Assembly: GCF_025639805.1 (NCBI RefSeq)
Contig: NZ_CP106735.1
Span: 3,257,501-3,321,500 of the forward strand
DNA from: Reichenbachiella carrageenanivorans
Lineage (GTDB): Bacteria; Bacteroidota; Bacteroidia; Cytophagales; Cyclobacteriaceae
Length of the DNA stretch: 64,000 nt
Direction of reading: 5' to 3'
Shown: positions 8,609-16,819 of the stretch, in pieces
Layout: each line of letters opens with the position of its first letter
Numbering within the stretch: position 1 is the stretch's first letter
The notes under the pieces: generated by a model
Database searches by the model: none
What the model saw: the letters and a program-made list of their open reading frames with translations, nothing else
What the model was told of the DNA's origin: nothing
Program-made: the position numbers and the translations under genes

Positions 8609-9085
8609 ATGAAACTTTGTTTATTTTTATTAACGATTTTACTCATGGCGAGCGATCCTCCTTATACTACATTCATATTGCCAGTAGGTACTGCCTATCG
8701 GGCAAAACTGTTAGACTTTGTACAGGTAGATAACCAAATTCAGGCGACCATAGAAGTGGAGCCAGAGATATGGGAAACTGTGGATATGGTTATGCTATTT
8801 CATCTACAGTGGAATGATAGAAATGAGGGAAGCGTGAGTGGGGATAAACCCGTTCAGATCAAAATGTTTTTGGGTCCAGAAGTTTACACTTCATTGTCAA
8901 ACGAAAAACAACTTATTACAAATCGAAACGATTTTTTTCAGACTGATGAGAAGCATCCCATCCGGAGTGCGTATAGCTGGTATGCCACAGAAGTGACTGA
9001 GGAAGTTGAACTGCCTGATGTATTGAAAGACAAAGGCACTTTACGCGAAGGCTTCACGACCAAGTGGAAGGAAGCCTTGAAGTAA
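8609..9085 (+). CDS. Small secreted protein of unknown function
   Basis: I chose the ATG at 8609 because it starts a clean signal peptide (MKLCLFLLTILLMASDPP); an in-frame ATG at 8570 would add a polar leader. The mature part (about 140 residues) is acidic and beta-rich with no recognised motif, cysteine pair or repeat. A TATCTTCG box just upstream (8595-8602) resembles a Bacteroidota -7 element. The stop codon abuts the stop of the convergent YfiR-family gene (9086) with no gap. Function not recognised. Confidence 0.65.
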   Translation: MKLCLFLLTILLMASDPPYTTFILPVGTAYRAKLLDFVQVDNQIQATIEVEPEIWETVDMVMLFHLQWNDRNEGSVSGDKPVQIKMFLGPEVYTSLSNEKQLITNRNDFFQTDEKHPIRSAYSWYATEVTEEVELPDVLKDKGTLREGFTTKWKEALK

Positions 9086-9571
9086 CTATAACGATTGCCC
9101 GAGAGAGGCTAGCCTCTTGCTAGGAGTCATCCCTTTCATTGTGATCGATTGCTCATTCATGATGTAGCTCAGTTTGCCATCGGTAAGAAAAATTACCGCA
9201 TTTGCACCTTTTTGAATATGAGCTTTGTCTTCACTTACCAAGAGAATGCTTTTTTGATATAATGCAGCATATAGAGGTCTGATAAGTCCTCCTTGAGCTT
9301 TGGATAAATAGACCAAATGACATTGATCGGCATCTTCTGTATTATTGATTTTAACAACTTCTAAGTCGTCTTTGCGTGCTGCAAATCTTACCAATTCTTC
9401 ATAGACTTCGGAGTTGCCCATTACGCCTACTTTGATTACCGCAGGGCTGTTGGGCCATACGATATATTCTGTAAATTTATAGACTAAGAGTGCCTTAAAT
9501 TTGTCTGATTCGTCGGCCATAGCCGATACACTCATAGACATACAAAGCAAAGCAGATATTAATAATTTCAT
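9086..9571 (-). CDS. YfiR-family periplasmic protein (DUF4154), copy 1
   Basis: A signal peptide (about residues 1-19) is followed by a compact YfiR/DUF4154 domain. The family opening FKALLVYKFTEYIVWP appears near residue 24, followed by a KVGVMGNSEVYEEL strand-helix, the segment DADQCHLVYLSKAQ with the only mature cysteine, and the closing SITMKGMTPSKRLASLG. In Pseudomonas YfiR is a periplasmic, redox-sensitive repressor of the YfiN diguanylate cyclase. No cyclase is present here; a second YfiR, a TonB receptor and an MCP lie upstream. It has its own predicted promoter at 9629-9659, separate from copy 2. Confidence 0.88.
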   Translation of the reverse strand: MKLLISALLCMSMSVSAMADESDKFKALLVYKFTEYIVWPNSPAVIKVGVMGNSEVYEELVRFAARKDDLEVVKINNTEDADQCHLVYLSKAQGGLIRPLYAALYQKSILLVSEDKAHIQKGANAVIFLTDGKLSYIMNEQSITMKGMTPSKRLASLGQSL

Positions 9572-9628
9572 TGTTAAATTTAGATAGCAGTTGAAATATA
9601 GGATTGATCAATTGATTCTTCTATGATG

Positions 9629-9659
9629 CAAAGATGTATTCATTTGATTAGGGGATCAA
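9629..9659 (-). promoter_or_regulatory. Predicted Bacteroidota promoter for yfiR copy 1
   Basis: On the minus strand TTG (9659-9657), a 20-nt spacer and CATCTTTG (9636-9629) match the TTG/TAnnTTTG promoter except at the first base of the -7 box. The gene starts at 9571, giving a leader of about 50 nt. It overlaps the end of the GNAT intergenic space, so copy 1 can be expressed independently. Confidence 0.5.
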
Positions 9660-9697
9660 TAGGGTATTCTCCGAATCTCTTAGGGTATATGCGTAAA

Positions 9698-10279
9698 TTA
9701 CTTACTGCGCATAAACCACAGTGTGATTCCTTCGCTTTTGTAGTCCCAGGTATGGTAGGTTTCAAAACCGTATCGCTCATATACTCGTTTGTTTTTGGCG
9801 ATGGAAGTTTCGAGGTAGATGGGAAGATTTTGTTTCTCTGCTTCTGCAAAGACGGCTTTTTTTAGTTCATGGGCAGCACCATGACCTTTGCCTGCATCGC
9901 TTACGCCAAAGAACCAAAAGTAAAGAAAGTCTCCCGAGGCTGGTCTTTTGCTTTTGACATAATGATCCCTTTTTATTACTTTAAAAATCCGTTCAATACC
10001 TATGGCGGTGATCGCCAAGACGAGCTGGTTCCAGTAGTCTAAGAGGTTTTCTTTGTGGCTGTTGAATTTATAGCAGATGGCTACGCCTGTGCGATCGGTA
10101 GATAAAAAAATAGCTTTGCGCCTGAGTGCAGTCTTGAATACATACTTGGCCAACCAACGCATACGTTGGGGTTCTTTTTTGTCATTTTTGAGTATGGATC
10201 GTACGCTAGGGTTGGAGGGAAATGAATTTGCAATGATATCAACAATCAGGGATTCGTCGGCTTTGGTGGCTTTAGGCAT
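9698..10279 (-). CDS. GNAT-family N-acetyltransferase
   Basis: 193 aa with a GNAT acetyl-CoA fold. A helical N-terminal part (ADESLIVDIIANSFPSNPS) is followed by the acyl-CoA binding loop in VSDAGKGHGAAHELKKAVFA (motif A, where Q/R-x-x-G-x-G/A is typical) and the C-terminal strand NKRVYERYGFETYHTWDY, the common GNAT ending in which Tyr is often the general acid. Substrate unknown. It lies between the TonB receptor terminator and yfiR copy 1, about 130 bp from the latter; no obvious functional tie beyond position. Confidence 0.8.
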   Translation of the reverse strand: MPKATKADESLIVDIIANSFPSNPSVRSILKNDKKEPQRMRWLAKYVFKTALRRKAIFLSTDRTGVAICYKFNSHKENLLDYWNQLVLAITAIGIERIFKVIKRDHYVKSKRPASGDFLYFWFFGVSDAGKGHGAAHELKKAVFAEAEKQNLPIYLETSIAKNKRVYERYGFETYHTWDYKSEGITLWFMRSK

Positions 10280-10339
10280 GAGGTTAATTTTTTGCTGGCG
10301 CTAATTTAAACCGATATGCTGAAAAATGAAGATATAAAA

Positions 10340-10367
10340 AAGCCATTCCGATACATCGGAATGGCTT
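10340..10367 (-). terminator. Intrinsic terminator after the TonB-receptor gene
   Basis: A 13-bp perfect stem (10340-10352 with 10355-10367) has A residues at 10335-10340, which read as a T-run on the minus strand. It lies about 55 bp past the receptor stop, between it and the GNAT gene, and so marks the end of the MCP-yfiR-receptor transcript. Confidence 0.8.
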
Positions 10368-10395
10368 ATCTCCTCAATTCTCCCCCTCAATAAAA

Positions 10396-10414
10396 ATTAG
10401 GGTCTGACCCTAAT
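10396..10414. repeat. 19-bp palindrome immediately after the TonB-receptor gene
   Basis: ATTAGGGTC, one central base, GACCCTAAT. It starts 6 bp after the receptor stop codon. It may be a secondary terminator hairpin or RNA-stabilising stem; no T-run adjoins it. Confidence 0.45.
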
Positions 10415-10420
10415 GATCTT

Positions 10421-12778
10421 TTATTTCAATTTATAATTTAACCCCAATCCAAACATCGCGCCGATTTGACTACGAGTTACGTTAAACACTGGGCTGGTGT
10501 TGGCTTCGATGCCTTCGTTGAAAATGTCATTACCAAATACGTAGGTTGTCAATTGGCTGTCGAGCCATTTTTTCTCTACTCTCAAGTTGATGATGGTACG
10601 TTCACTGTCAGGAGCTATCGTTACGGCATTCGGATCAGGTTTTACTATGTTTTCAAACCGCTCTTGGTTTACAAGATATTTACCCTGCGTGTTGAACTGT
10701 GTACCGTAGATCATACTTGCACTTAGGTTTATCTGCTTAGGCAACTCAAAATCTCCTTTGAATCGGAATATATGAGAAGGTACCTTAGATACCGATGGAG
10801 TCAAGTCTCTTCCTGTGGTGGTGAAATCAGGGTTTTCTTGTTGTTCCCAAGTAGACTGTAGATATGAGTGTGTCATTTCAAAGACAACCCCATTTACAGG
10901 GATAATCTTCACTGTACTCTCAGTACCTAGGGTAGTCCCTTGTACATAGTTGCCATAGAGGTAGTATAAAGCCATTCTGTCTGGCTGGGTAGTAGATTCC
11001 TGAATAGTAGCGGCTTCATCAGGGGAGATTCCAATACCATCTTTTATTGTTGTGTGATAAAAGTTGGACTCGAAGGTCAACTGATTTTCGATATTGCCTC
11101 TAAAGCCTATTTCCCAAGTTCTGAAGCGAGTAGGTACCGTGTGAGAACCATTTTTTACTGCAGTACTTGTGGTGGCTTGTGGATTTTGACTCTTCATGAA
11201 TTGTTCTGTGGCAGTGATCGTACCTAGGCCAGTAGGCGAGGTTACAAAAGCTTGGGCTTGTGCAGTAGCTGTAGCATCGTCTGCTCCATTAGATATGGCT
11301 GTGTCATAGACATCTTGATAGACAACCTGTGTCGCAGCGCCATTCCATTCGGCATCAGTAGGAGCTTGGTACAAGAACAAGTCAATGTTGGTGTTGTTGA
11401 ATCCTGGCGTACTGAAAGATTGTGTAAATCCACCCCAGAAAGTCCAGTTTTCAGTTGGTAGATAGCTGATCTTCGCCATTGGAGAGAGGTAATATTCGTC
11501 GTTTACCAAAGAGTAATTTTCTGCTTTGATACCTAGTAGGAGGTTTACTTTCCCTCCAGCTAATTTGATTTTGTCCTGAATAAAAGCGCCTTTCAAAGAT
11601 TCTGAACTTTGTGGATCGCTATAGTTGACACTACTAGGGTTGTTGATATTATGCACATCGAATTTGTTGATACGATAGTTGATACCTGCACTTAAATCAT
11701 TGAAATCACCTAGTGAGATATTGTCTTGTATTTCAAAGTCATATGTACCGTTGGATACTTCAAAACCGCCTGCCAGTTTTTGGAAGTTATTTTCGATATT
11801 AGTAGATGCTCTTACAAAGAGGCTGTGGTTATCACTGAAAGTATGGTCGTACCTCAGGTTGCCTACCAGACGATTATCCGTTACATCTTGTTGTACCAAG
11901 ACGTCATCCCCACTTAATGCAAAGTCGCTCCCATAGTAGCTGCTGTAGTCTATAGTTTTCAAAGTGTTGAAGTGAGAGTTTAGCGACAGTGTGCCATTTT
12001 CACTCAGTTTGTATTTGGCTTTCAAACCAAAACTGTACATGTCGATGTTGTCGTAGTCTTCGGTAAATCTGCTGTTGGCGATCACTTGATTACCATTCTG
12101 GTCTGTGCCAGCTAGTGAGCCAAATCCATCGAATAATCTCATTTTGGCGTACCCTGATACAGAGAAGTCTTCGCTGATAGCTCCGCCTGCTCTAATGCTA
12201 GTGGCTACATACCCCGCAGAGGCTGCTTCTGCACGAGCATTGATGCCGTCGTATTGATCAGGGTTTTTTGTGAAGATATTTACTACACCAGTGGCCGAGT
12301 TAGCACCATAGATTGTTCCTCCAGACCCTCTGATTACTTCTATTCTGTCGATTTCGTCTAGTGGAATATCGAAGTTTCTGAAAGAAAAAGAAGAAGCCAT
12401 CAAGTCTTGAATAGGCGTACCATCTAGCAAATAAAGTACGGTTCCTGTCAGACCATTTGTTACTTGTGAGTAGCGAATGTTAGATTCTGCGTTAGAATAT
12501 TCATCTTGTACACCCCAATAGCCAGGTACTAACCTGAGTACTTCGTGTAGAGTAGTAGCACCAGAGTGCTCGATGTCTTTTGATGTCACCACGTAGATAG
12601 AAGAAGACACATCTTGTAGTCGTTCTGCTTTTTTAGATACTGAAGTGATTTCGATATTCATCAAGTCTTCGAGCGACATGTCGAATATGCTATCATCTTC
12701 CTGCCCGTATAGATTGGGGCTCATGAGTATACTCATACAGAATATACTGCCAATTAGAAATTTGTTTGTAAGCTTCAT
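10421..12778 (-). CDS. TonB-dependent outer-membrane receptor linked to YfiR
   Basis: 785 aa. A signal peptide (residues 1-25) is followed by the short segment MSLEDLMNIEITSVSKKAER, typical of receptors that travel with YfiR/DUF4154 proteins. The plug domain (about 45-165) has IYVVTSKDIEHSGATTLHEV and the end-of-plug signature YGANSATGVVNIFTK. The 22-strand barrel continues to a terminal MFGLGLNYKLK. There is no carboxypeptidase-regulatory N-terminal domain and no SusD partner, so this is not a SusC glycan importer. A low-complexity Ala/Thr/Gln-rich stretch sits in an extracellular-loop region near residues 450-515. The gene follows yfiR copy 2 by 87 bp. Ligand unknown; a signalling or small-ligand uptake role is inferred from the neighbours. 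Confidence 0.92.
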   Translation of the reverse strand: MKLTNKFLIGSIFCMSILMSPNLYGQEDDSIFDMSLEDLMNIEITSVSKKAERLQDVSSSIYVVTSKDIEHSGATTLHEVLRLVPGYWGVQDEYSNAESNIRYSQVTNGLTGTVLYLLDGTPIQDLMASSFSFRNFDIPLDEIDRIEVIRGSGGTIYGANSATGVVNIFTKNPDQYDGINARAEAASAGYVATSIRAGGAISEDFSVSGYAKMRLFDGFGSLAGTDQNGNQVIANSRFTEDYDNIDMYSFGLKAKYKLSENGTLSLNSHFNTLKTIDYSSYYGSDFALSGDDVLVQQDVTDNRLVGNLRYDHTFSDNHSLFVRASTNIENNFQKLAGGFEVSNGTYDFEIQDNISLGDFNDLSAGINYRINKFDVHNINNPSSVNYSDPQSSESLKGAFIQDKIKLAGGKVNLLLGIKAENYSLVNDEYYLSPMAKISYLPTENWTFWGGFTQSFSTPGFNNTNIDLFLYQAPTDAEWNGAATQVVYQDVYDTAISNGADDATATAQAQAFVTSPTGLGTITATEQFMKSQNPQATTSTAVKNGSHTVPTRFRTWEIGFRGNIENQLTFESNFYHTTIKDGIGISPDEAATIQESTTQPDRMALYYLYGNYVQGTTLGTESTVKIIPVNGVVFEMTHSYLQSTWEQQENPDFTTTGRDLTPSVSKVPSHIFRFKGDFELPKQINLSASMIYGTQFNTQGKYLVNQERFENIVKPDPNAVTIAPDSERTIINLRVEKKWLDSQLTTYVFGNDIFNEGIEANTSPVFNVTRSQIGAMFGLGLNYKLK

Positions 12779-12811
12779 TTTACTATTGTTTTGCGTGTAG
12801 CATCCCGCATC

Positions 12812-12825
12812 ACCTAATTTTAGGT
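12812..12825. promoter_or_regulatory. 14-bp palindrome upstream of the TonB-receptor gene
   Basis: ACCTAA, two T residues, TTAGGT is a perfect inverted repeat in the 87-bp gap, about 34 bp before the receptor start. Size and symmetry suit a dimeric regulator's operator or a small intercistronic hairpin. Not tested; no second copy was noticed nearby. Confidence 0.3.
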
Positions 12826-12865
12826 AATGAAAAATGCCAGGTTTTGAAATTTTAGATATGTGGGG

Positions 12866-13363
12866 TTAGATAGACTTGCCTAGAGCCAGTAGTTTGGAGC
12901 TAGGGATCATTTTTTTGTTTTTGATGCTCTTTTCACTGATCAAAAACCGAAGTTTTCCGCTTTCTAGGTAGAAACCGATGTCTGAGCCTTTGCCTACCAT
13001 GTCGCTGTTGTCTGATACGACTAAAATGCTTTTACCGCCTATAGTTGAATCATAGCTGCTGATTTGTTTGTCTTGAGACTTTGGTAGAAATACAATATTG
13101 CATTTGTTGGCATCAGCAGGGGCATTGATGTTAACGACAGTCATGTTGCCCTTCGTTGCTGCAAAATTTGAAAGTTCTTGATAGACATCCGAATTGCCAG
13201 CTACACCTACGGTTACATTCTTGTTGCCAGATGGCCACTCGATATACTCTGCAAATTTGTATATAAACAAGGCCTTGAATTTGCTCTCTTGCGCCTGACT
13301 GGGGTAGAATAGGCCGAAGGTTAAGGCGACAACTATCCCAATGATTAATTTGTTATGCTTCAT
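12866..13363 (-). CDS. YfiR-family periplasmic protein (DUF4154), copy 2
   Basis: A signal peptide (about residues 1-24, ending SQAQ) precedes a YfiR domain clearly paralogous to copy 1. It has FKALFIYKFAEYIEWP, VGVAGNSDVYQELSNFAA, the single mature cysteine in DANKCNIVFLPKSQ, and KNKKMIPSSKLLALGKSI at the end. Pseudomonas YfiR uses disulphides; here only one conserved mature cysteine exists per protein, so any redox switch would have to be intermolecular. The gene is 37 bp downstream of the MCP and 87 bp upstream of the receptor, consistent with one transcript. Proposed role: periplasmic relay between receptor and MCP (inference). Confidence 0.88.
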   Translation of the reverse strand: MKHNKLIIGIVVALTFGLFYPSQAQESKFKALFIYKFAEYIEWPSGNKNVTVGVAGNSDVYQELSNFAATKGNMTVVNINAPADANKCNIVFLPKSQDKQISSYDSTIGGKSILVVSDNSDMVGKGSDIGFYLESGKLRFLISEKSIKNKKMIPSSKLLALGKSI

Positions 13364-13400
13364 AGATAATTATTTTATTTTTGAATAATCTGTGGTCAGA

Positions 13401-15554
13401 CTATGCTTCGTTTTTAGCAAGTTTGAATTTGCTCATGCTTTCCTTTAGTTCGGTGGCAACATGGGTCAATTGTTCTGATTTTTGGCTATAGTTTTCCATT
13501 CCAGAAGATAGTTCAGTGGCAGAGCTAGCTACTTCTTCAGTTCCTGCTGCTGTTTGTTCTGCAATCACTACTACGGATTCGGTAATGGATACTACTTTTC
13601 CAATGTCTGATTGCTGCGATTGTGTGGCATTCACAATTTCTTCTGAATAGGATAAGGTTCGGGTAGTTGAATCTGCAATTTCTTTGAATACCTCAGAAGC
13701 TTCGGTAGAGGCTTCTCTACCTACACGTACACTGGTATTCATAGTTTCCATCACTTGAGCGGCTTGCTCTGTATCTTTTTGAACATCAGCTACAAGTGTT
13801 TCGATTTGTCTGGCTGAGCTTCTAGAGTCCTCGGCAAGTTTTCTGATCTCCTCAGCGACTACAGCAAACCCTCTGCCAGCGTCGCCTGCTTGTGCCGCTT
13901 CGATGGCAGCATTCAAGGCCAATAGGTTTGTTTGTGAAGCGATCTCTGTGATCACACCCAATACCCTAGTGATTTCTTCAGATCGCTGTGTCAATACCTT
14001 AATCGAGTCATTGGTTTTTACTGCATAGACGGAAATGTCTTGCATGGTAGTGGCTACATTGTCTACCATTTCTTTTCCTTTCTTGCTACTGTTTACCCCA
14101 GATTTAGCAGCTTCATTGATATTGGCAGCTTTGCTACCCATTTCGTTGGATGAGTTTCTGATGCCTTCTACTAAGTTGGATGCTTCGTCTACTTTTACCA
14201 CCTGATTTTGAGCTCCTGTGCTCATCTGCCCAATAGCAGAAGCGATTTCTCCAGTATTGGCAGACATTTCTTCGCTGGCGTTGAGCATTTCGGTAGAGGC
14301 TTCTTCTACCACTATGGCGCTGTCTGTGATTTGTACTAGAAGGTTATTCAGATTGCTAGTTGCTTTGTTTAGGTTGCTTACTAGTGTGTAGATGTCTCCC
14401 TTAGAATCTAGTAAGTACTTGTGTGTAAGGTCGCCATCAGCCAAGGCAGTTACGATTTTATTTACTTCTAAGATAGGCGTTGCTATAGAGTGTAGCAAGT
14501 GGTTGATCGTTTCGCTGAGCTCAAGCCATGCACCTTGCTTGGCTTGGGTAGAGATTCTGGTGTCTAGTCTACCATCTTCTCCTGCCGCTTTTACTACCTC
14601 ATTGGTCTCGTTGATTACTTTTTTGAGATTGGTTCGCATAGAGAGTAGCGCATGACCAAGCACATCTTCTTCACTTAGTGCTTCGAAGTGCGCTTCTAAG
14701 TTGCCTTCTCCGATTTCACTAGCAAACTCAGAGGAGCTTTTGAACCCAAGAATCAATGAATTGATACCATAACTCATTTCTCCTATTTCGTCATTGTTTA
14801 TCACATTAATAGCCTCAGGGATTACGCCTAGTCGGATTTGGGCTATTTTATCTTGTAATATTTTAATAGGCACAGTGATGTTTCGTGACAACCAGCTCGA
14901 GATGACTAGTGCAAATACAGCACCTACTAAACTTAGGATTAAAATGGCAATACCTAAGTTGGAAAATGATTCTTCCATGTCAGTACTGATTTGATTGGTC
15001 TCGTCAGACTTGAGCGCCATGGTCGCATCCAGTTTTTCGATCAATTCGTCACTGGTAGGTATAATGTTGCTTTCTACCAGATCCTCGCAGACAAACAAAG
15101 TCATGGCGTCCTCGTAGGCTAGTGCCGAATTGAGACTCTCCATGATTGTGCGCTGATCATTTAGTATACTTTCGAATGAAGTGATGATGTTGCCGATTAC
15201 TTCTGCTTCTTCGGGATGAGTTGTCGAAGTGATAGTAAGTAGCTTTTCTTTGATTGCAGGGTAAGTCTCCAGATGAATGGTACGGAGTTTTTCCTTGTCT
15301 TTTTCATACCTACTTACATATACCCAGTTGGTAGAATAGGCCTTACTGTCTTTTATCAAATTGCGGAAATCACCATACGTGTTGAGTGTAGGGTAGACGT
15401 CTTTAGTGACTTTGTTTAGGAGGTTTATGCTGTTATTGAGCGTGTAGGATGTATATAGACCGTTGAATACGATTACACCAATAAGCACATAAAAACTAAT
15501 ACGGATTTTGCGTCCGATATTAAAGTTGAATTTAATCAGATTGCTTAGCTTCAT
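13401..15554 (-). CDS. Methyl-accepting chemotaxis protein with several HAMP-like units
   Basis: 717 aa. A transmembrane helix near residues 15-37 is followed by a periplasmic four-helix-bundle-like sensor (about 40-195), a second transmembrane helix (about 200-222) and a HAMP domain. Two further HAMP-like stretches follow (around 275-330 and 385-430). The long cytoplasmic coiled coil has the conserved hairpin tip [20 protein letters not shown] followed by [19 protein letters not shown] near residues 530-580. The C-terminus is KFKLAKNEA, with no CheR-tethering pentapeptide. Such a receptor controls a CheA/CheW array; in gliding bacteria the output is reversal or gliding bias. It heads the MCP-yfiR-receptor run and has a good promoter at 15659-15690. 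Confidence 0.92.
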   Translation of the reverse strand: MKLSNLIKFNFNIGRKIRISFYVLIGVIVFNGLYTSYTLNNSINLLNKVTKDVYPTLNTYGDFRNLIKDSKAYSTNWVYVSRYEKDKEKLRTIHLETYPAIKEKLLTITSTTHPEEAEVIGNIITSFESILNDQRTIMESLNSALAYEDAMTLFVCEDLVESNIIPTSDELIEKLDATMALKSDETNQISTDMEESFSNLGIAILILSLVGAVFALVISSWLSRNITVPIKILQDKIAQIRLGVIPEAINVINNDEIGEMSYGINSLILGFKSSSEFASEIGEGNLEAHFEALSEEDVLGHALLSMRTNLKKVINETNEVVKAAGEDGRLDTRISTQAKQGAWLELSETINHLLHSIATPILEVNKIVTALADGDLTHKYLLDSKGDIYTLVSNLNKATSNLNNLLVQITDSAIVVEEASTEMLNASEEMSANTGEIASAIGQMSTGAQNQVVKVDEASNLVEGIRNSSNEMGSKAANINEAAKSGVNSSKKGKEMVDNVATTMQDISVYAVKTNDSIKVLTQRSEEITRVLGVITEIASQTNLLALNAAIEAAQAGDAGRGFAVVAEEIRKLAEDSRSSARQIETLVADVQKDTEQAAQVMETMNTSVRVGREASTEASEVFKEIADSTTRTLSYSEEIVNATQSQQSDIGKVVSITESVVVIAEQTAAGTEEVASSATELSSGMENYSQKSEQLTHVATELKESMSKFKLAKNEA

Positions 15555-15658
15555 TATTATGTTGGTTTTGGTTTTGCCTAGCCTAAAATATAGAAAGACA
15601 AACCAAGTTTTAAATTTATTATTTGCCCGCAGGGTTTCCTATTGAAAAATAATTTTCA

Positions 15659-15690
15659 CAAAAGTAGTGTGTTGAACTTGAGTAAGGCAA
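15659..15690 (-). promoter_or_regulatory. Predicted promoter for the MCP-yfiR-TonB receptor run
   Basis: On the minus strand TTG (15690-15688), a 21-nt spacer and an exact TAnnTTTG box, TACTTTTG (15666-15659), lie about 95 bp before the MCP start. This is the best promoter match on the minus strand in this part of the window. Confidence 0.55.
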
Positions 15691-15759
15691 TAAGCGGAAC
15701 CACTAAATTTTCATATAGGAGAATATACTTATAGCAATCGATTGGCAAAGGTTCTAAAC

Positions 15760-16806
15760 TTAGAATGATTCTCCAATTTTGAACGCTATACTCCAATCGT
15801 CTTTTCCTATGGCTGCGTCTAGTCCCACATTCATATGATTTTTGGGAAATACGGTGTAGCGGAATCCTGCGCCACCTCCTGGGAGTATTATTCCATTATC
15901 TTCTTCATTGATGGCTTGCCATACGGTGGCCAATCCAGCAAATCCAACGAATCCAATTTTTTCGCCAATATTCCATCTGTATTCTGCTTGTATGGCCATT
16001 TTGTTGTTGCCTCTATATTTGCCTTGAGAATAACCCCTTATGTCTGTACGACCTACGATAAATTGCTGCTGAAAGGATAAATCGCCTATTCCTATCCCAG
16101 TATAAATTCTGGCCGCTAGTATATCACGCTTATTGGGCATTGATATGTATTTGTTGTAGTCGATTTCTATTTTGTTTGAAACAAACTCGTTTCCAATAAA
16201 AGATGGGTAGGTGGTCCATTTTAGGTTGACTTTTTGCCCACTTCTAGGGTAATATACTTGATCTCTATTATCGTAGGATAATTTAAGTCCTAGACCTTGA
16301 AGAAGTGTGCCGCTATCTTCTATGTCTGCATCAAAGGCTGTATTAGTTTTGTTGATAGAATAACGTATGCCACCAAATAGATTGCCAGCAATTCTTCTAT
16401 CTACCAATATGATGAAAAATCGAGATTGCGTATTGTAGTCAATAAAACCTGCATCAGGCATATCTACATAAAATTGAAAATTGGATGAACCAAATCCGCC
16501 ATAGGAGGTGATCCGCCAGCGGTCTTCCTTGAGATATAGTCGTTGAAAGTACATGGTGAACCAAGTTTTATTGGTTGTGTACAGGCCGAGTAAACTGGTC
16601 ATCGAAGCAGGAGATACGGTGTCTTTTTTGTTGATAGGATACATAGCCATGGGCATGACGCCAAAAGCTGCGCCGAGTGATCTGCCATAATTGATGTAAG
16701 GCATGACTTTGAGTTCGAAAGACTGTGTAGAATCAGTTGGTGTCGACAAACTTTGACTAAAAACCTGAGTAGAGATGAAAAAACTCAGGATGAATAGTTT
16801 GTACAT
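15760..16806 (-). CDS. Omp85-superfamily outer-membrane beta-barrel protein without POTRA domains
   Basis: A signal peptide (residues 1-17, ending VFSQS) leads directly into a barrel of about 330 residues matching the bacterial surface antigen (D15/Omp85) domain. The segment FIVGRTDIRGYSQGKYRG carries the family's conserved (V/I)RG(F/Y) loop motif, and the protein ends GESF with a terminal aromatic residue. There are no POTRA repeats, unlike BamA or TamA, so it is a barrel-only member as found often in Bacteroidota. The gene follows the aldehyde dehydrogenase by 13 bp and is probably the last of a three-gene operon. Role unknown; the link to ThDP chemistry is unexplained. Confidence 0.82.
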   Translation of the reverse strand: MYKLFILSFFISTQVFSQSLSTPTDSTQSFELKVMPYINYGRSLGAAFGVMPMAMYPINKKDTVSPASMTSLLGLYTTNKTWFTMYFQRLYLKEDRWRITSYGGFGSSNFQFYVDMPDAGFIDYNTQSRFFIILVDRRIAGNLFGGIRYSINKTNTAFDADIEDSGTLLQGLGLKLSYDNRDQVYYPRSGQKVNLKWTTYPSFIGNEFVSNKIEIDYNKYISMPNKRDILAARIYTGIGIGDLSFQQQFIVGRTDIRGYSQGKYRGNNKMAIQAEYRWNIGEKIGFVGFAGLATVWQAINEEDNGIILPGGGAGFRYTVFPKNHMNVGLDAAIGKDDWSIAFKIGESF

Positions 16807-16819
16807 GGGCTTAGTGGAT

